A stretch of DNA of 64,000 bases, from contig NC_057792.1 of assembly GCF_014905175.1 (NCBI RefSeq), positions 5,704,001 to 5,768,000 on the forward strand, given 5' to 3'. The position numbers and the translations under genes were made by a program. Below the pieces are notes generated by a model. The model was not told where the DNA came from. It saw only the letters and a program-made list of their open reading frames with translations, and searched no databases. Positions 1-15,069 of the stretch are shown one piece after another (the stretch's first letter is position 1; each line of letters starts with the position of its first letter). Origin of the DNA: Aphidius gifuensis. Its lineage: Eukaryota; Arthropoda; Insecta; Hymenoptera; Braconidae.

Positions 1-814
1 TATTTTACAATAATATCTATAACATAGATTAATTATATTTTTAATTTAATTTGTGAATAGTGTAATTAGAGATTTTTTTTTTTTGTGTTTAACTTTAATT
101 TATAAAACTATTTTTGAAATAGCAAAATAGAAGAATTGATAAATAGTTGCGCCTGCGCTAAGTTAATATACACATACCTATGTAATTGTTTTAAAAAAAA
201 AAAAAATAGAAACTGCATCGAGTGTGTGTTGCAGACCGGTGAATGATGACGATAATGAGACGAGCAACAGTACACGGGACTTGGTCAATTTGTTCGTACA
301 TTAAAAATTATTTAAAAAAATAATTTAAAAAAAAAAAAAAAACTAAATAAATTATGTGACTTTTTGCTTTGTTTTTTTTTTATGAATTTTTTTTTTTTTT
401 TTTATTTTGTACAGTAAATATTTACATGACAATATTTAAATTAAAAAACAAAAAAATTAAACTAAAATAGATGCGATAATTTAAAAATAAATTATTTTCT
501 TTGAATTTTCATCAATTTTATTAATTGACAATTATTTTTTTTTTGTATATATCTGTGTGTTAAAGTTGTTTTTCAATGGATTTTGTACTCTTATCATTGA
601 AAATAATACAAAAATAAAGTTTAATAAAATAAAATAATAAGATTGTTTTGTCACCAGTGTGTGACAAAAGATAAAGTGTATTTTTTAAATAAAAAAAAAA
701 CAATAATAATAATTGTTTAAATAAACTTGTGAAATATATATATTTTTTTTAAATATTAGATTTTTTTTCAAGTTAAATTAATAAACAATTGTAGTGTGTG
801 TAAAAAAATTGAAG
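1..814 (+). other. Upstream region and probable 5' leader of sog
   Basis: No open frame looks coding. The stretch is poly-A/T-rich, except for a less AT-biased patch at about 205-295 that could be a core promoter or start of the leader. The sequence runs without an obvious splice acceptor into the sog start codon. I place the start at the ATG at 815; an in-frame GTG at 794 also opens the frame, but ATG is the normal choice. Confidence 0.4.
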
Positions 815-3800
815 ATGATAAAATTTTTTAAGGAGTTCATCAATATGAATGTTCAGACTGGTGTTATTCTGGTATTTCTACTTGGATTGATGCTTGAGGG
901 TCCTATTAGTACTGAGGGACGCAAGGCCGCACCACTTCTCGAGGACGACTGGGTTAAAAGACCCAATCGTGATGCCGGTAAGACTTGAATTAAATATATA
1001 TTCAACATACCTGTATTACAATTTGTTTACCTACGTCACTCGTATATCGTTAACATGTGTTAAAATAAAGAAAAAAAAAATTACCGATGCAGTGGAAAAG
1101 ATATAAAATAGTATTGCGGTTATTAGTTTATATCGATATATATACATTGAGAAATAAATCATCATTTTTTCATCATCCTGTTCTTGATTATTCATTGATA
1201 AAAAAAAAAATTTATTTCCATCAAAAAAAAATTTATTTTCATCAAAAAAAAATTATTTTTCATCGAAAAAAAAATTTTTTCCATCAAAGAAAAATTATTT
1301 TTCATCAAAAAAAAAATTATTTTATATGAAAAAAATTATTTACTGTATTGAAAATTATATTTTCTATATAAAAAAAAATTAAATTTTCATATTGAAAATT
1401 TTTATTTATCATTATATTAAAAAATTTTGTTTTTTTTTTTTGATTTAATAATTATACATTTACTGTTTTTTTATATACAGTATATATTTAATAAAAATAA
1501 AAAAAAAATGATAACTATGGTATATTGAGCTGATCGTTGTTGCATATTTTCCCTCAAGATTGACTTAATTGGCCAAGCTAAAAGTTGAAGCAGAAGCTGA
1601 AAAGAAAACGCCCATGTGCGCGCCTATATAAACGACAATGATTGCTCTGTATTTAAAAAGCCACACACACACATACACATACATAAATATAATTTTTAAT
1701 AGTAAATTTTTATAACATTTATAAATTATTAATACTGTTTATAGAAATGTTATAAATATATATCAATCATCATGTATATTTATAAAAAGAAGAAATATGT
1801 AAAAAAAAAAATACATATTGATATAGTTCATAAAAAATTATTATATATAGTTTAAATTAAGTAGTATGTATGTATATATTGGGATACACGCGTGCACTTT
1901 TAATAGGTATTTTTTTTTTTTTTTTTTTCGGTATGTATGCTGTATGTATATATATTTAGACGAGTACGAGACACAAAACGATTGCCGTCGACGCCGCCTT
2001 CAAGACTCTTCCTATCTTACTCACCCTTTTTTTTTTTTTTGCAAATATATTACCATGTCTACTCATGTCGTTTTAACAAATACATACTCGTATCATTTTT
2101 ATCATCATTGTAATAAATATATTTATCCATCATCATACAATCTATATGAGCAAAAAAAAAATTTTAAGCCTATTTTTAAATGACACTAAAAGAAAGTAGA
2201 AAAAAAAAAAATTATTTTATTGTCATTCAGTTGAATTTAATTTTTTTTTTCTATCTGTATTTACTATTAACACACCATCAGGGTTGGGCATGTATGATAA
2301 AATATGCGCTCTTTACCTCGACTTATTTCAAAGATAAATAAAAAAAAAATTGGCGAAAGTTTTGCCAGACTCTCCTTAATATATTACAGAGGAATTGTTT
2401 AAATAAAAAAATAATAATGAAAAAAAAGTGTCAAAGACCTTTGATGATGGCAAGTCATCGGCGGATGAGGGTAGGCGTTATGTTGTATTTGAATTATTAA
2501 AAATAAAATGAGATTAAGGGACAATACCAAATGGTTTTAAAATATTCTTAAGACAATGTTGTTGGTGTTGTTGAAGTTGTATATACAATGCATATAAAGA
2601 AAAATGTGCTAATGCGTAATCGGTCTTGAGGATAAATATTTAAGTTGGTATATACTGTACTTGTATTTGTTACAATGAAATAAAAATAATTAAAATAAAT
2701 GAAAGAATAAAAAAAAATAATAGACATTGCACTTGGAATAATTGCAATATACACTTTGCAATATATATACATATTGTATAGAGTTATAATAAGAGTATAT
2801 TATTGTGTGTGCATATGTACATGTAAAATAGTAGATCTAATTCTGGGTTATAGGTGCAGACATCGGCTAATAAACGAACCCGGACATGTGCTATGAACTC
2901 TTACAATAAAATTGAGAATGGCATTTTATATATATCAACTTGTGAATATTTTAAATATATCTAACACGCAATTTTATATTCAAATTTACAATATTATATA
3001 TTTTTTTTTTTTTTCATTCAACAAATATTATAATATAATATATTTATTATGGTTGATCAATTTATACTGGTAAAAAGAATTCAATTAATTTACAAATAGT
3101 TAATGAATGTAAAATTAAACAACTTGATTAACTAGATAATATTAACAAAAATAAAATTTAATAATTACACAAATGTGGAAAATTAATAAAAAAATTCAAA
3201 ATTTAACATTTTTCAAATGAAAAAATAAATCTAAATTTTTTAAAAAATGTTAATTTAATATTTAGCTTTAATTTAAAAATTAAATACTTGAAAAAAAATA
3301 TTTAAAAAAATTAACATTAAACAAAAACAATGTTAAATTAATATTTTTTAAAAATTTTAATTTAACATCTTAAAAAATATTAACTCATTATTTAATATTT
3401 TTTTAAAATATGTTTTATTAACAAATTTAAAATGTTAATTTTCTATTAAATTTCAAACAATACTTTTTATTTTTATATTAATTACAAAATTAAATAAAAA
3501 ATAAAAAATATTAAACTAACATTTTTTTAAAATTTGTATTTTTATATTAACATTTATTTTTTGTTAAAATAAAATAAATGTATATAAAAATTGCATTTTA
3601 ATATTTTCAAAAAAATGCTAAATAACAATTTAAAAATGTTAAAAATTTTCAACATTTATATTATTATTATAAAAATTTAAAATTTAAAATATTATCATTG
3701 TTGGAATTTGCTCTCGTTTAAATAAATATTGATGCTTATTTTTTATTTATTTAAAATAAAATAAATAAATATTTGTATGCAGGTAAAATAAGGCATATCC

Positions 3801-6800
3801 TGGGTACAACCGATAATGAATAATGTATATTGACCAAGAGCACAGATTCCATAAAAAAAAAAAACATAAATTTAATTTAATAAAAAAAAAAAAGTTTAAA
3901 CAAATACTGGGTGAAAGAGACAAAAGTTAAATATGTATAGACCTATATAGGCGTGTCAGTAAGAATTATTTAATAAAAAAAGAAATAAAAAATGAATTAA
4001 CGTCCATCAGATTTTTATCAATCGGCGTGCGGTCAAATCGCAAAAGCAAAATTCCCAGAAAATGAAAGGCTGTGAAAAATTCCACCCATCAAGGATATAC
4101 TCTGTGATTATACGATCACTCAACTGTATAAATTGTTTTTTTTTTTCTTTTTTTTTAACATATCCATTTTGTTGATTTAAAAAAAAAAAAAATCTCATAT
4201 TATCAATTGAAAATTTATATATAAATTATTATTATCATCATGATACACTCAATTGACAACAATTTTAATTATTATTTAAAAATAACATGAAATTTTAAAC
4301 TCATGCAATTTTATAAATATAAAAGAGAGTAAATTTATTAATCCCACTTTGTTTAAAAGATTATAATCATCAGGGTGAATGGAATATTATACACATTTGT
4401 ATGATGATAATTAAAGAAAACGATTCTCGCAACTCGACAAATTATCCATCAAGAATTTTTTCTACTTAAAAAAATAAATAAACAAATACATGAATAAATC
4501 AATTGAATGATAAATAAACAAACAATTTAATTAATTAATAAATCAACAAGTAAATATAAAAAAAAAAAAAAATTATTATCTGCTCTTTATATTTTTGTAA
4601 TTTGTTCGTATAATTAAATTCAAATGAAAATTTAATTTACATTATTTTTATCAAATTAATTTGTATAAAATAATAAATTATATTGTTTGTTATTATTATT
4701 TATTAATTATTTTTAATAAAAATAATTTATATATAATATGAGTCTCATCGAAATCAGGTACTTTACTTGTTCTTTCTATATAAGGATCCGGTTATAAACA
4801 AGTATTTTTGACGGGCCAAAATAAATAAATAAAATTATACAAATATATAATTATTAATGTAATTAAAGTTAATAATTTTTGTTGAATTATTACATGAAAA
4901 AAAAATGCATAATATTACAAACTAATAGAAAAATTCGATTCGAAATTTTTACAGATAGAAATAGATAGAAATTTGTGTAGATAGAAATTTTTCATTTTAT
5001 GGCTGTAAAGCCGCTGGGTACATCAAAAATTAAATAAATAAATAAATAAATAAATTTTAATTATTAATTTTTTATTGTTGTTATTTTTCAAAATTAATTT
5101 TTTAAATTTATTTCATAAATAAGTTCGTATTCCATTGTTCAATTTGCAAAAAAAAATTTTTGAAAATTTCTATTATTAAATAGTGGATGTAATGATCAAT
5201 TTGTAATTTTAATTTTTAATTTTTTCGCTTACTCAGAAATAAATTCAATCTAAAAATATAATATAAATATTTGATTATAAAATAAAATTATTATTTGACA
5301 ATTATTAACCCCTTGATCTAGATTTGAATCTGACATTGTATTGTGTCCATCATTTAACATAAAAATAAATAAAATTCAGGGACATTTAAAAAATTTACGT
5401 CATTATATTTTACTCTTTTTTTTTTTTTTATAAATAATTGTTTATCGTGTGTGTCACGGGGCCAAGTAAATCCATAAAAAAAAATATGTACATACCAAAT
5501 TTGACATTGCTGTAACTGACGATGGATATATCCTTTCATTTGTTCATTTCAATACCATTTAAAGAGTCACTTATTGGTCTTCATAGTGCCCCATATGGTC
5601 ATCAACAAAATCATCATCTGAAAAAAAAATTAAAGCATAACAGTTTAATAATTATATAAAAATATTTACAATAGATAATTTGTATAATTTATCAATTAAA
5701 ATTTCTCATTTTGGTAAATTAAATGGCAAAAAAATCTAAATTATAAATCAAAAAATTATATTGATAAATTCAAAAATAAACGAGCAAGTTAATTGAATAA
5801 AAATAATTACAATAGGTAATTTAAATAATTCATTAATTAAATTTTTACTTGAAAAAAAAAAATTAACAAGTATCGATGATGATGAGACTGATGCACCCAC
5901 GCGAGTAACATAATATTTATAGTCGTATTTACAGCCGGATGTATCGTGATATTATAAGCAAATCAGATATCCAATAAACGACCATTTGATAAAATGAATC
6001 AACACAAATGTGGGTGTATTATTTTATGTAAAAAAAAAAAAAAAAAAATATATACACATTGAAAAAATGCCCAGCAGTCTCGAGAGTTTTTTTGGGTCAA
6101 AAATAAAATAATAAATAAAAATCAAATGATATGTTATATGTTTAACATACAAACGAGGGCAGATAAATAAAATTTAAAAAAATAAAATCGTATACGAAAA
6201 GAGGTGAAGGGGGATTATTTTATTTATTTATTTTTTTACTTTAAATTTTACAAACGAAGGTTACGACAAGGTGTTACGTCATGTTGACTAAAGTACTATA
6301 TAGATTTTTCTTTTAATTTTTTTTTTCTCTTTGCTTTTCGGTGAGTAGGCTCAAACGACGACTAAAGTTAGACGGAATCTCAAGATATATAGTCTCTTTC
6401 TTTTTTTTTTACCATCATGATCACGAGTTTGTTGCAAAGTTTTTGGTATTTTAAATGTTTAAAATTTGAAAAATCAAGGAAAATATCATAAATCATTAAT
6501 TTGATTAAAATTGAAAGGTAAATTAATAAACTAATAATATTTTTTTCGATTTTTTGAGTATTAAAAATTATTTATTATTGTTTGAAATGCTTTGTCGATT
6601 AAAGGAAAAATAATTAAAATGAAAATAAAATTTATTAAGATTTATAAAAGTACATATTGTTATTTGGAAAAAAAATTATTTAAATATACTATTATATTTG
6701 TTATTGCGTAATAATAAAAAATGACGTGTTGATAATCACGCGACACACGATCATTAATTTGCACACCTGATGCTTATATATTTTTTTTTTATTTTAATTT

Positions 6801-9800
6801 ATAAATGTAGGTATATATATACAAAATCAAATATATATGTCATCAAATAAACATGGTATGTAAGACGAGAGTAGGATAAATAGATAGAAAATAAAATAAT
6901 CGAGTTTGCGAGACGTCTCGGCGCTGTTTTTAATTTCCCTGATGTTAATTATGTACTTAAACTATATATAAGTATTTTGAAAATTGCGAAAATTTTATTT
7001 TTAGGTATAATAGTTTAGTTTATTTGTGAATAAAATATTAATTTTACATACCTTAAATAGAGTTTTAAATTTTTAACATTTTTAAATTGTTATTTAGCAT
7101 TTTTTTGAAAATATTAAAATGCAATTTTTATATACATTTATTTTATTTAAACAAAAAATAAATGTTAATATAAAAATACAAATTTTAAAAAAATGTTAGT
7201 TTAATATTTTTTATTTTTTATTTAATTTTGTAATTAATATAAAAATAAAAAGTATTGTTTGAAATTTAATAGAAAATTAACATTTTAAATTTGTTAATAA
7301 AACATATTTTAAAAAAATATTAAATAATGAGTTAATATTTTTTAAGATGTTAAATTAAAATTTTTAAAAAATATTAATTTAACATTATTTTTGTTTAATG
7401 TTAATTTTTTAAAATATTTTTTTCAAGTATTTAATTTTTAAATTAAAGCTAAATATTAAATTAACATTTTTTAAAAAATTTAGATTTATTTTGTCATTTG
7501 AAAAATGTTAAATTTTGCATTTTTTTATTAATTTTCCACATTTGTGTAATTATTAAATTTTATTTTTCTTAATTTTATATATTTATCTAGTTATTTAAGT
7601 TGTTGAAAAAGTATATAGCTGCAAAATACGTACGGGGTTATTGATCTCAAAATGAAACGACAAGTTGCATTACGACTTAAAGAACACATTTATATGCACA
7701 TATACACAGCTTATAAAATAAAAAAAATTTATGGTAAATTAACTAAAAATCAGACAAGTACATGTCACCAATCATACATACCACTAAATTTAATAAATTT
7801 AAATTCTTTTAACAAGTGTATATATGCACTTAACAAACTTGAAAAAAAAAAAAAAAACAATTTTTTATAAAAATTCATAACACAAGAATCACCAGGCTCT
7901 TTAAAACATCATAACTATCTTGAAAAAAAAACATGCCATGTGTAAATTTAAAAAATTTTTTTTATCACTAAATGATAACTTATAATTTTGTTTTTTCATA
8001 TCATAAAATATTTCAAGTGTATATGTTAAAGGATAAATTGTAAAACACTTCTTTGCACATGAAGACAGCTCAGCAAATATTGACGTTACAATGAGTGTGA
8101 GTAAGAGGTGATATCTATTACACGCACTTGAGACAAAACCACTCCATGTACCATGCGTATTAAATATATAAATCATAAATTTAAAAAACCCAAAAAAAAA
8201 AAAACAATATTGTGTTATAAAAATTGGATAAAAATAAAATGTTAATATGCATGCACGTATATTCATTTTTGTTTTTTTCTGTTTCATAGTTTATATATGT
8301 AAAAATTATATGTAAAAATAGAAATATATATATAGTATGTATATTAAAATATGTGTGTGTTTATTCAAATTACAGAATGCACTTTTGGAAAGCAGAGAAA
8401 AGAGCTTGGATCTAAATGGAATGCCGACTTGGGACCACCATTTGGCGTCATGTACTGCATTAAGTGCGAGTGCATACCAGTGAGTTATTCATTATCTCAT
8501 AAAATATAATAATAATATCAAAATAAATTTAAAGAAAACAGAAAAATTTTCCAATAATTTTTTTTTGCGATTTTTAATAAATAAAATGAAATATTTCTTC
8601 GAGAAAAAATTGGAGCTTTAAAGCTTTTTTAAATTTGTTTTTTTTTTTTTACTTTTTTTCGGCAATTATTTAAAAATATAAATTAATTATTTATAAATTT
8701 TATAAATTAAAAATTATAATTGTATTATTTTCGAAATTGTAAATAGATACTGTTGATAAATTTTATATTTATATATAAAAACATAATACGCAATTTTAAT
8801 AGAATTTATTTTCGTTTTTTTCTTTGAAACTTTTTTCTATTCTTATTTTATTTTTTTCTATATCAATTTGATATAATTTATTTTGATTAATAAGTAAGAT
8901 TATTGTGGGTATATAAATTTAGTCTGCCGGTTAGTTTTTTATGTCTGTTTTATAAATATATTGATGACGTATACGAGGTCACACGCGTTTCGTTACAAAT
9001 CACAAGAATGATCAAAAAATTTACTCATGTTTTTTTTTTGTAAATTGCATGTCTCAATTATATATTATTATTAATTATCATTGTAATCATTATTTTTACA
9101 TTGTAAATTTTCAAAATTTATTATTTAATTTATTTTTAGATACAAAAAAAAAGAAGAATTGTAGCTAGAGTACAATGTAGAAATATCAAAAATGAATGTC
9201 CAGTAGTTGAGTGTGATGATGCAGAATTATTACCTGGAAAATGTTGCAAGAGTTGTCCTGGTCAATACAGTAAGTTGTTTTTTTTTTTTTTTACATCAAT
9301 TAATTTATAAGAAAAAATTTGCAAATAAAAAATTTTGATAAACAATAACAAGTTTCGTTAAAAATTATATATTAAATTTAAAAAAAAGAAAAATGATTGA
9401 TAAATTTCGTTAAACTTTTAGAATTTTTTTTGTTAAACTTTCTAAATTAAATAGAACTACCTTTTATTGACAATAATGATGACAATATACTTAAAAAAAA
9501 AATCAATTTGATGATATATATTTCTGGTTTTATTTAATATGGCTATATGAAAAACTTGTGTTTCCATAAACGGTTTATGGAATCTACCGAATAAGGTGTA
9601 TTTTATAGAATAACATGCAATTTTATATGACAAAAATAAAAACAATAAAATACACACAAACTATAAAATAAAAAAAATTAAAATTAAAACAAACACGCAT
9701 AAAATAATATATATTTTTCATCAAATAGTTTACTCAAATATTTTTAAAAAAACCATAAGCTATTATAAAATTAAAAATTAATTATCGCTGGATTTTTTTT

Positions 9801-12800
9801 TTATCAAATATTAATTTTATTTCTACGGTTATAGTCACGAGTAATACCACGAAAAAATTTTTTTAAATTCAGATTAATACCCTCATCAATAGCTCAATAA
9901 AATGAGTGAGAAAAAATAAATAAAAATTTATATATCAATTAGTACTGTAGCTAATAAAACAGCTAATAAAAAATAAATACATTTAAAAGCTATTAATTCA
10001 AATAAAAAAAAAATAATCACAAATTAAAATACAAATGAGAGAATATGTACTGTAGCAAAATAATTAACAGGTCATAGCTCTCTCTTTTTTACAAAGCATA
10101 CTTGGATATTTCTAGGCCAATAATTATCATTACAATTAAATTATCATCAATTTAATTCCATCATAAATTCTATCATCGTTGTAGAGTTAAAAGATCACAA
10201 GTGCTAAGAAAAAAAATTTTTTTTAAGTTACATTTTGTGGTAAAATTTCTTTCAATCTATTTTATTTTTTTATCCATAAAATATAATTGAAATATTGATT
10301 AATATATTTTTCTTATAATTAACTAAATGATGACAGATAATTATATGTTTTTAGCATAAACAAACTGTGCCAATTGGCAAAGTATACATTAAGTCAAAAT
10401 CGATTAAGATAAATTAAATATATGAAATTTATTTTCATGCATTATTCAATTGCAGTAAATAAATATTAATTTTTTTTTTAAACCACATTATTCACTACTT
10501 AATTTACTGCTCCATTTAACATGGAATATAATATTATCATATATATATCTATTTAGATAGTTATCAATTTGATTTTTTTTATTTTTTAATCTAAATTTTA
10601 TTTTTCAATAATGTAATTTAAATTCAAAGAAAGTAAATAAATTAAAATTTGTTTGGTTTTTTTTTTTTTTTCAATAAAATTATGATTGAATAGTAATGTT
10701 GTAAAAAAAAATGAGAATGTGATAGTGAATTAAAATATGAGAGAAAATAAGTCGGGCGCGACGATTTAGCACTATGGCGCCGATTGTATTGCCGCATGGC
10801 GTCACTTCGATTAAAATGTGTGCAATCTAAATGTAAATATTAGCATGCATAATGATATTGGGTATAGTTGATATTTAATAAAACGAAAAAATAATAATAA
10901 AAATTACATAAAAAACTGGATTGAATGAATTTAAAAAAACGAATAAAGATAATAAAAAAAATTTAATCTGTCCCGTTGTGTGTAGACTAATTAAATTTTT
11001 AAATGAGATTTTAATTGATAGTAATTATTTTGTATGATTTAGTTTGCACCATTGTAGTTTACACGATTAAATAAACTAAATGAAATCATCCAAAAAAAAA
11101 AGAATCTCATGTAGAAAATATTGCACGACAAAAATTTCTACTAGTAAATGAAAATTAAATTAATTACAAATTTATCCAAGATATATGATGATAATAATAA
11201 TCTTTATAATAATATATAATAATAAATAAAAATAAATAAACATTTCATACAATATTTGAAAGATTAATATGAAAAAAAAAAATTAAATTTGAAATAATAA
11301 TAACATTGTGTCATTACAATAAAATGACTAATTAATAAATTTTTAAATTAATTAATTTTGAATTTATCAAAGATATATGATTAAAGTAAATTTTAAATAA
11401 ATAAATAAATTTTTAAATGAAATATTTATTTATTTATCGTATGATATACTGTTGTCATAATTTTTTAAAAATTCAAATCATTCATCATTCATCATGTATA
11501 TTACTATGCTTTTATTATTTTTATAATGATTTATTTTAATTTTTAAATAACTTATTATTTCTATACTAATACACGCTTCATGATGTTATCCTTTTTTTTC
11601 GGGGGGAAATTATTTACCAGAATACAAAAGATTAATAAATTATTTCAAATATTTAATCCACATTCATTAGTATTTCTTTTTTTTTTTTTTCTGTCATATT
11701 TTAAATTCAATAAACGTATATATATAAAAGAAAATTTTTGAAAAAAATTTAAATAATCCGATGTGTATGATCGATAAGACTCGCATCATTTGGCATTAAT
11801 CCAATGCACAAATTCCGAATAACTTTGACTTGTATATTCAGAATGATTGAGGTTTGTCATAATAAATTTGCGTGTTATATGACCATGTGGATTAATAAAG
11901 ATAACATGTATATACAAACACAAAAATCAAGACAACAAAAAAAGCCACAATAAACGTGATTCACATATAAATTATCTTGATTAATTAGATAATCATATAA
12001 ATTCTTGAATATAATTTTTATTTTTTATTTTAACTTGTCAAAAATAGGTACAGAGCTTGTACAGGATGTGCCAATTCAACTGACAATAGAAGAAGAAGAA
12101 CGAAGTCTTAAACGTGAGTTGAAACAAAAATATAAAAAAAAAAAAAAAAAAAGAAGAGCATAATGAATAATGATAATTTATTTTTATTTGTTATTTATTT
12201 AAAATGTAGATTTTGGTACTATTATAAGTAGTAAAACATCAAGACAAGTTGTAGACCGTGTGAACGAAGCAATAAATTTTGAAATATACAGTTATGTAGC
12301 AACTGGTCGTTTTACATTTAATCGTAAAAATCTTTACTATTCATTTTACTTGGGTATTGGTACACCACGTCCAAATATAATACAATTTATTGATGATACT
12401 GGAAGTATATTAGAAGAACAAAAAATTGAAAAAACAATTGGTTATTATCAAAATTCAACAGATAAATTATGTGGTGTATGGAAAAGAGTACCACGTGATT
12501 ATAGAAAATTATTACGTGATGAAGAAATGTATATATCATTAATATGGGAAATTCAGGATTCAACAAAATCTGAAATAAAAAAATCAGCATTAATTGGTCA
12601 ATTATTACGTTACAAAGCATTATCAACTGAACAATTTTCATCACTACTTGAGCCAACACTTGGTTCTGATAGATCTGTTATAATTGGTTCAACAGCAACA
12701 TCAATAATATCAGTATCATCAGTATCAGCACCATCAATTCATGTATCAATTGTTGTTAATGGTTTATTTTTACCTGATGATATAACTGATGTACCATTAA

Positions 12801-15069
12801 TTGTATTAATTGAACATCAAGAAAAAAATTATATTATATTACAAGATGAAATTATTATTAAAAAACCATCTGATGATATTAATTTTGGTGAAGTTAGAAG
12901 TGCTATTACTGCTAATGATTTACGTTTATTATCACGTGGTAAATTAACAATAACAATATCATCTAAAAAAGATCCACAAGCATTAAGATTAAGTGGAATA
13001 ATTGGAAGTAGAGTTTCTTGTGATATTTATCAAAGTTTAATATCATCTGAATCAAAAAGTCATGCAAGTGGTATAGCATGGGCATTTTTAGATCGTTATG
13101 GTGCATTACATTATGGAGTTAATTTAAATGGTTTAGAAGATGAAAATCCAATAGTTACAATTGTCGATGATGGTGGAAAAAAAAAAACTGAACTTGAAGA
13201 TTTAACACCAACATTAATTGGTGGTTCAAATGGTAATGGTACATTAGATAGACCAAGTCCAAGATTATTAGAATCATTATTTAAAGGTGAATTATCAATT
13301 GTTGCTGCATCACAAATTGGAAGTTTATTAAGAGGTCGTTTAATACAAAAATCAATTGCTGATGCTAAAGATAATTTAACACCAACATTAATTAAATCAC
13401 CAATTTCTGGTACAATGTTTGGTATTGTATGGTTAAATATTGATCCAATTGAATGTACACTTTATTATGAACTTGAAATAACTGGTTTACCCGAAGAATA
13501 TAATAAACAAACTGATGATGAAGAATATGAAAATCAAACAAGTCTTAAATTATATTTAGAAACAATGCCAGTACTTGCTGAAGGTGCACCAGTATCTAAA
13601 AGATTATTAGATGAATTTAATGGTAATATATTAGAAGGTTCAATTAATGGTTTATCACAAATTGAAATATATAGAATTGATTCTGGTATTGGATTTTTAG
13701 AATTAATTGGTATTAATAATAATATAACAAGTAAACTTATGAAAACACAATTTAAAACACGTGCACCAATTAATTGTCTTCCACATTTTACTGATAATGA
13801 TGTTGGTAGTAATATGATATATAATTTACATCCACCAAATACAGAAATTGAAACAAGCTCATGTTTTCATGAAACTAAATTTTATGATGATGGTACACAA
13901 TGGACAGCTAAATCAAATTCTTGTTTAATGTGTCATTGTCGATTGGGAATTACAAATTGTGATCCAGTACCATGTCCACCATTAAATTGTCCAATTGATA
14001 GAATAATTAATCCACCAGTTGGTCATTGTTGTTCAATTTGCATTGGTAAGTTTTTTCTTAGCTTCATAAATACAAATTTAATTTGAATATTAACGTTTAA
14101 TTTTTATACAGGATCACCAAGTATTAATTCAACAACACCAACACCAACATCATCAACAACAACAACAACAACAACAGTTACGTCAATTTTAAATCCTGCA
14201 ACACCAACTTCTCATGAAAAAATTATTGAAGAATCAAATAATGTATTACCACTGAGAGGCTGCACATTGGCTGGACAATTTCATCCTTCTGGATCCTCTT
14301 GGCATCCTTATTTACCACCATCTGGTTTTGATACATGTGCAATATGTACATGTGATGTAAGTAAATTAAAATATATTCATTATAATTAATTGATATTTAT
14401 TAATTTTTTTTTTTAAATTTAATTTAACACAACAGCCAGTTAGCTTAGAAGTTCGTTGTCCTCGAGTACCATGTCCTCCTTTAAGTTGTAATGAAAAATT
14501 AGCAACAAGACCAGATAAAAAAGCTTGCTGTAAAGTTTGTCCAATTATTTCACAAACAACAAATAATTTGACACATGATATTAATATACCACATGATCAA
14601 CCAGCAACAAAATTATCAGCTAAACGTATTGCTGATGATATTATTGCTGCTGGTGGATGTAAATATCCAGTTGGTGGTCCATATGAAAATGGCAGAGAAT
14701 GGCATCCAAAAATTCATTCACATGGTGAAGTTAAATGTGTTAAATGTCGATGCAAGGTAAATTATATTTAAAAATAGCTATTTAATTATTCATTTAAATG
14801 ATAACTATAAAAACAATTAATTTATTTAGGATGGAGAAGTTAAATGTGACAGGAAACGTTGTCCTCGTTCACTATGTAATACCATAGTTAATCAATTAAA
14901 GCGTGGTGAACGTATACCGGATGCAGATGAATGTTGTACGACTCAATGTAAACGTGCAAGAAGGCACAATCGTAATCATTATAATAATAATAATCAACAT
15001 CATCAACAACTACGTCATTCATCTTCAAAAAATCAAAAACACTCATTAACACCTAAAAATCTCAGTTGA
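815..15069 (+). CDS. sog: Short gastrulation / chordin, secreted BMP antagonist
   Basis: Coding exons 815-977, 8376-8479, 9140-9269, 12048-12113, 12210-14045, 14112-14356, 14436-14756 and 14830-15069 join in frame into about 1034 residues, close to fly Sog. The N-terminus carries a hydrophobic signal or anchor segment (VILVFLLGLML), then TEGRK-APL as in fly Sog. Four cysteine-rich VWC/CR domains are visible: CR1 about residues 55-131 (GPPFGVMYCIKCEC), CR2 about 704-766, CR3 about 815-883 and CR4 about 921-997. Between CR1 and CR2 lies a long CHRD region held in one 1.8 kb exon. Chordin/Sog binds BMP/Dpp ligands outside the cell through its CR domains and patterns the dorsoventral axis; Tolloid cleaves it. 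The tail is basic and rich in H, N and Q. A T-rich linker follows CR2. Identification is secure; the exact signal-cleavage position is not resolved. Confidence 0.96.
1197..1325. repeat. Minisatellite, ~20 bp period
   Basis: About six imperfect units of the form ATTTNTTTYCATCAAAAAAA occur head to tail, varying in poly-A length and with one CATCG variant. It lies in sog intron 1. It makes a long spurious open frame of lysine, phenylalanine and histidine codons. Confidence 0.75.
3119..3643 (+). repeat. Dispersed repeat family A, copy 1
   Basis: About 525 bp, nearly identical by eye to the reverse complement of 7072-7603. One terminus, reading AAAAATGTTAAA, is shared exactly by copy 1, copy 2 and the fragment at 16978-17034, after which all three flanks diverge; this marks a real element end. 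No coding capacity and no clear terminal inverted repeat were seen. Probably a short non-autonomous transposable element of unassigned class. Confidence 0.8.
7072..7603 (-). repeat. Dispersed repeat family A, copy 2 (inverted)
   Basis: Reverse-complement partner of 3119-3643, about 3.4 kb away in the same sog intron. The two copies align across essentially their full length, with a few short indels near the 7603 end. Both are transcribed in sog pre-mRNA and could pair with each other. Confidence 0.8.
8480..12047 (+). other. sog introns 2 and 3
   Basis: Introns 8480-9139 and 9270-12047 flank the second CR1 exon. They are AT-rich with poly-T runs and no recognisable coding exon. A short patch near 10750-10805 is more GC-rich than its surroundings, but I can assign no function to it. 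Confidence 0.6.

Larger units (their letters stand above)
978..8375 (+). other. sog intron 1 (7.4 kb)
   Basis: A long intron between the signal-peptide exon and the CR1 exon. I see no coding exon in it; short open frames here are AT-rich noise. It holds a minisatellite near 1197-1325 and two inverted copies of a ~530 bp repeat (separate entries). Long first introns of developmental genes often hold enhancers, but no specific site can be claimed by eye. Confidence 0.7.

Noticed and set aside
1087..1329. Plus-strand open frame rich in FHQKK
   Set aside because: Product of the ~20 bp minisatellite in sog intron 1; low complexity, no splice context.
7652..8287. Open frames on both strands in sog intron 1
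   Set aside because: AT-rich random frames with F/K/I/Y runs, no recognisable domain and no splice signals in the right phase.
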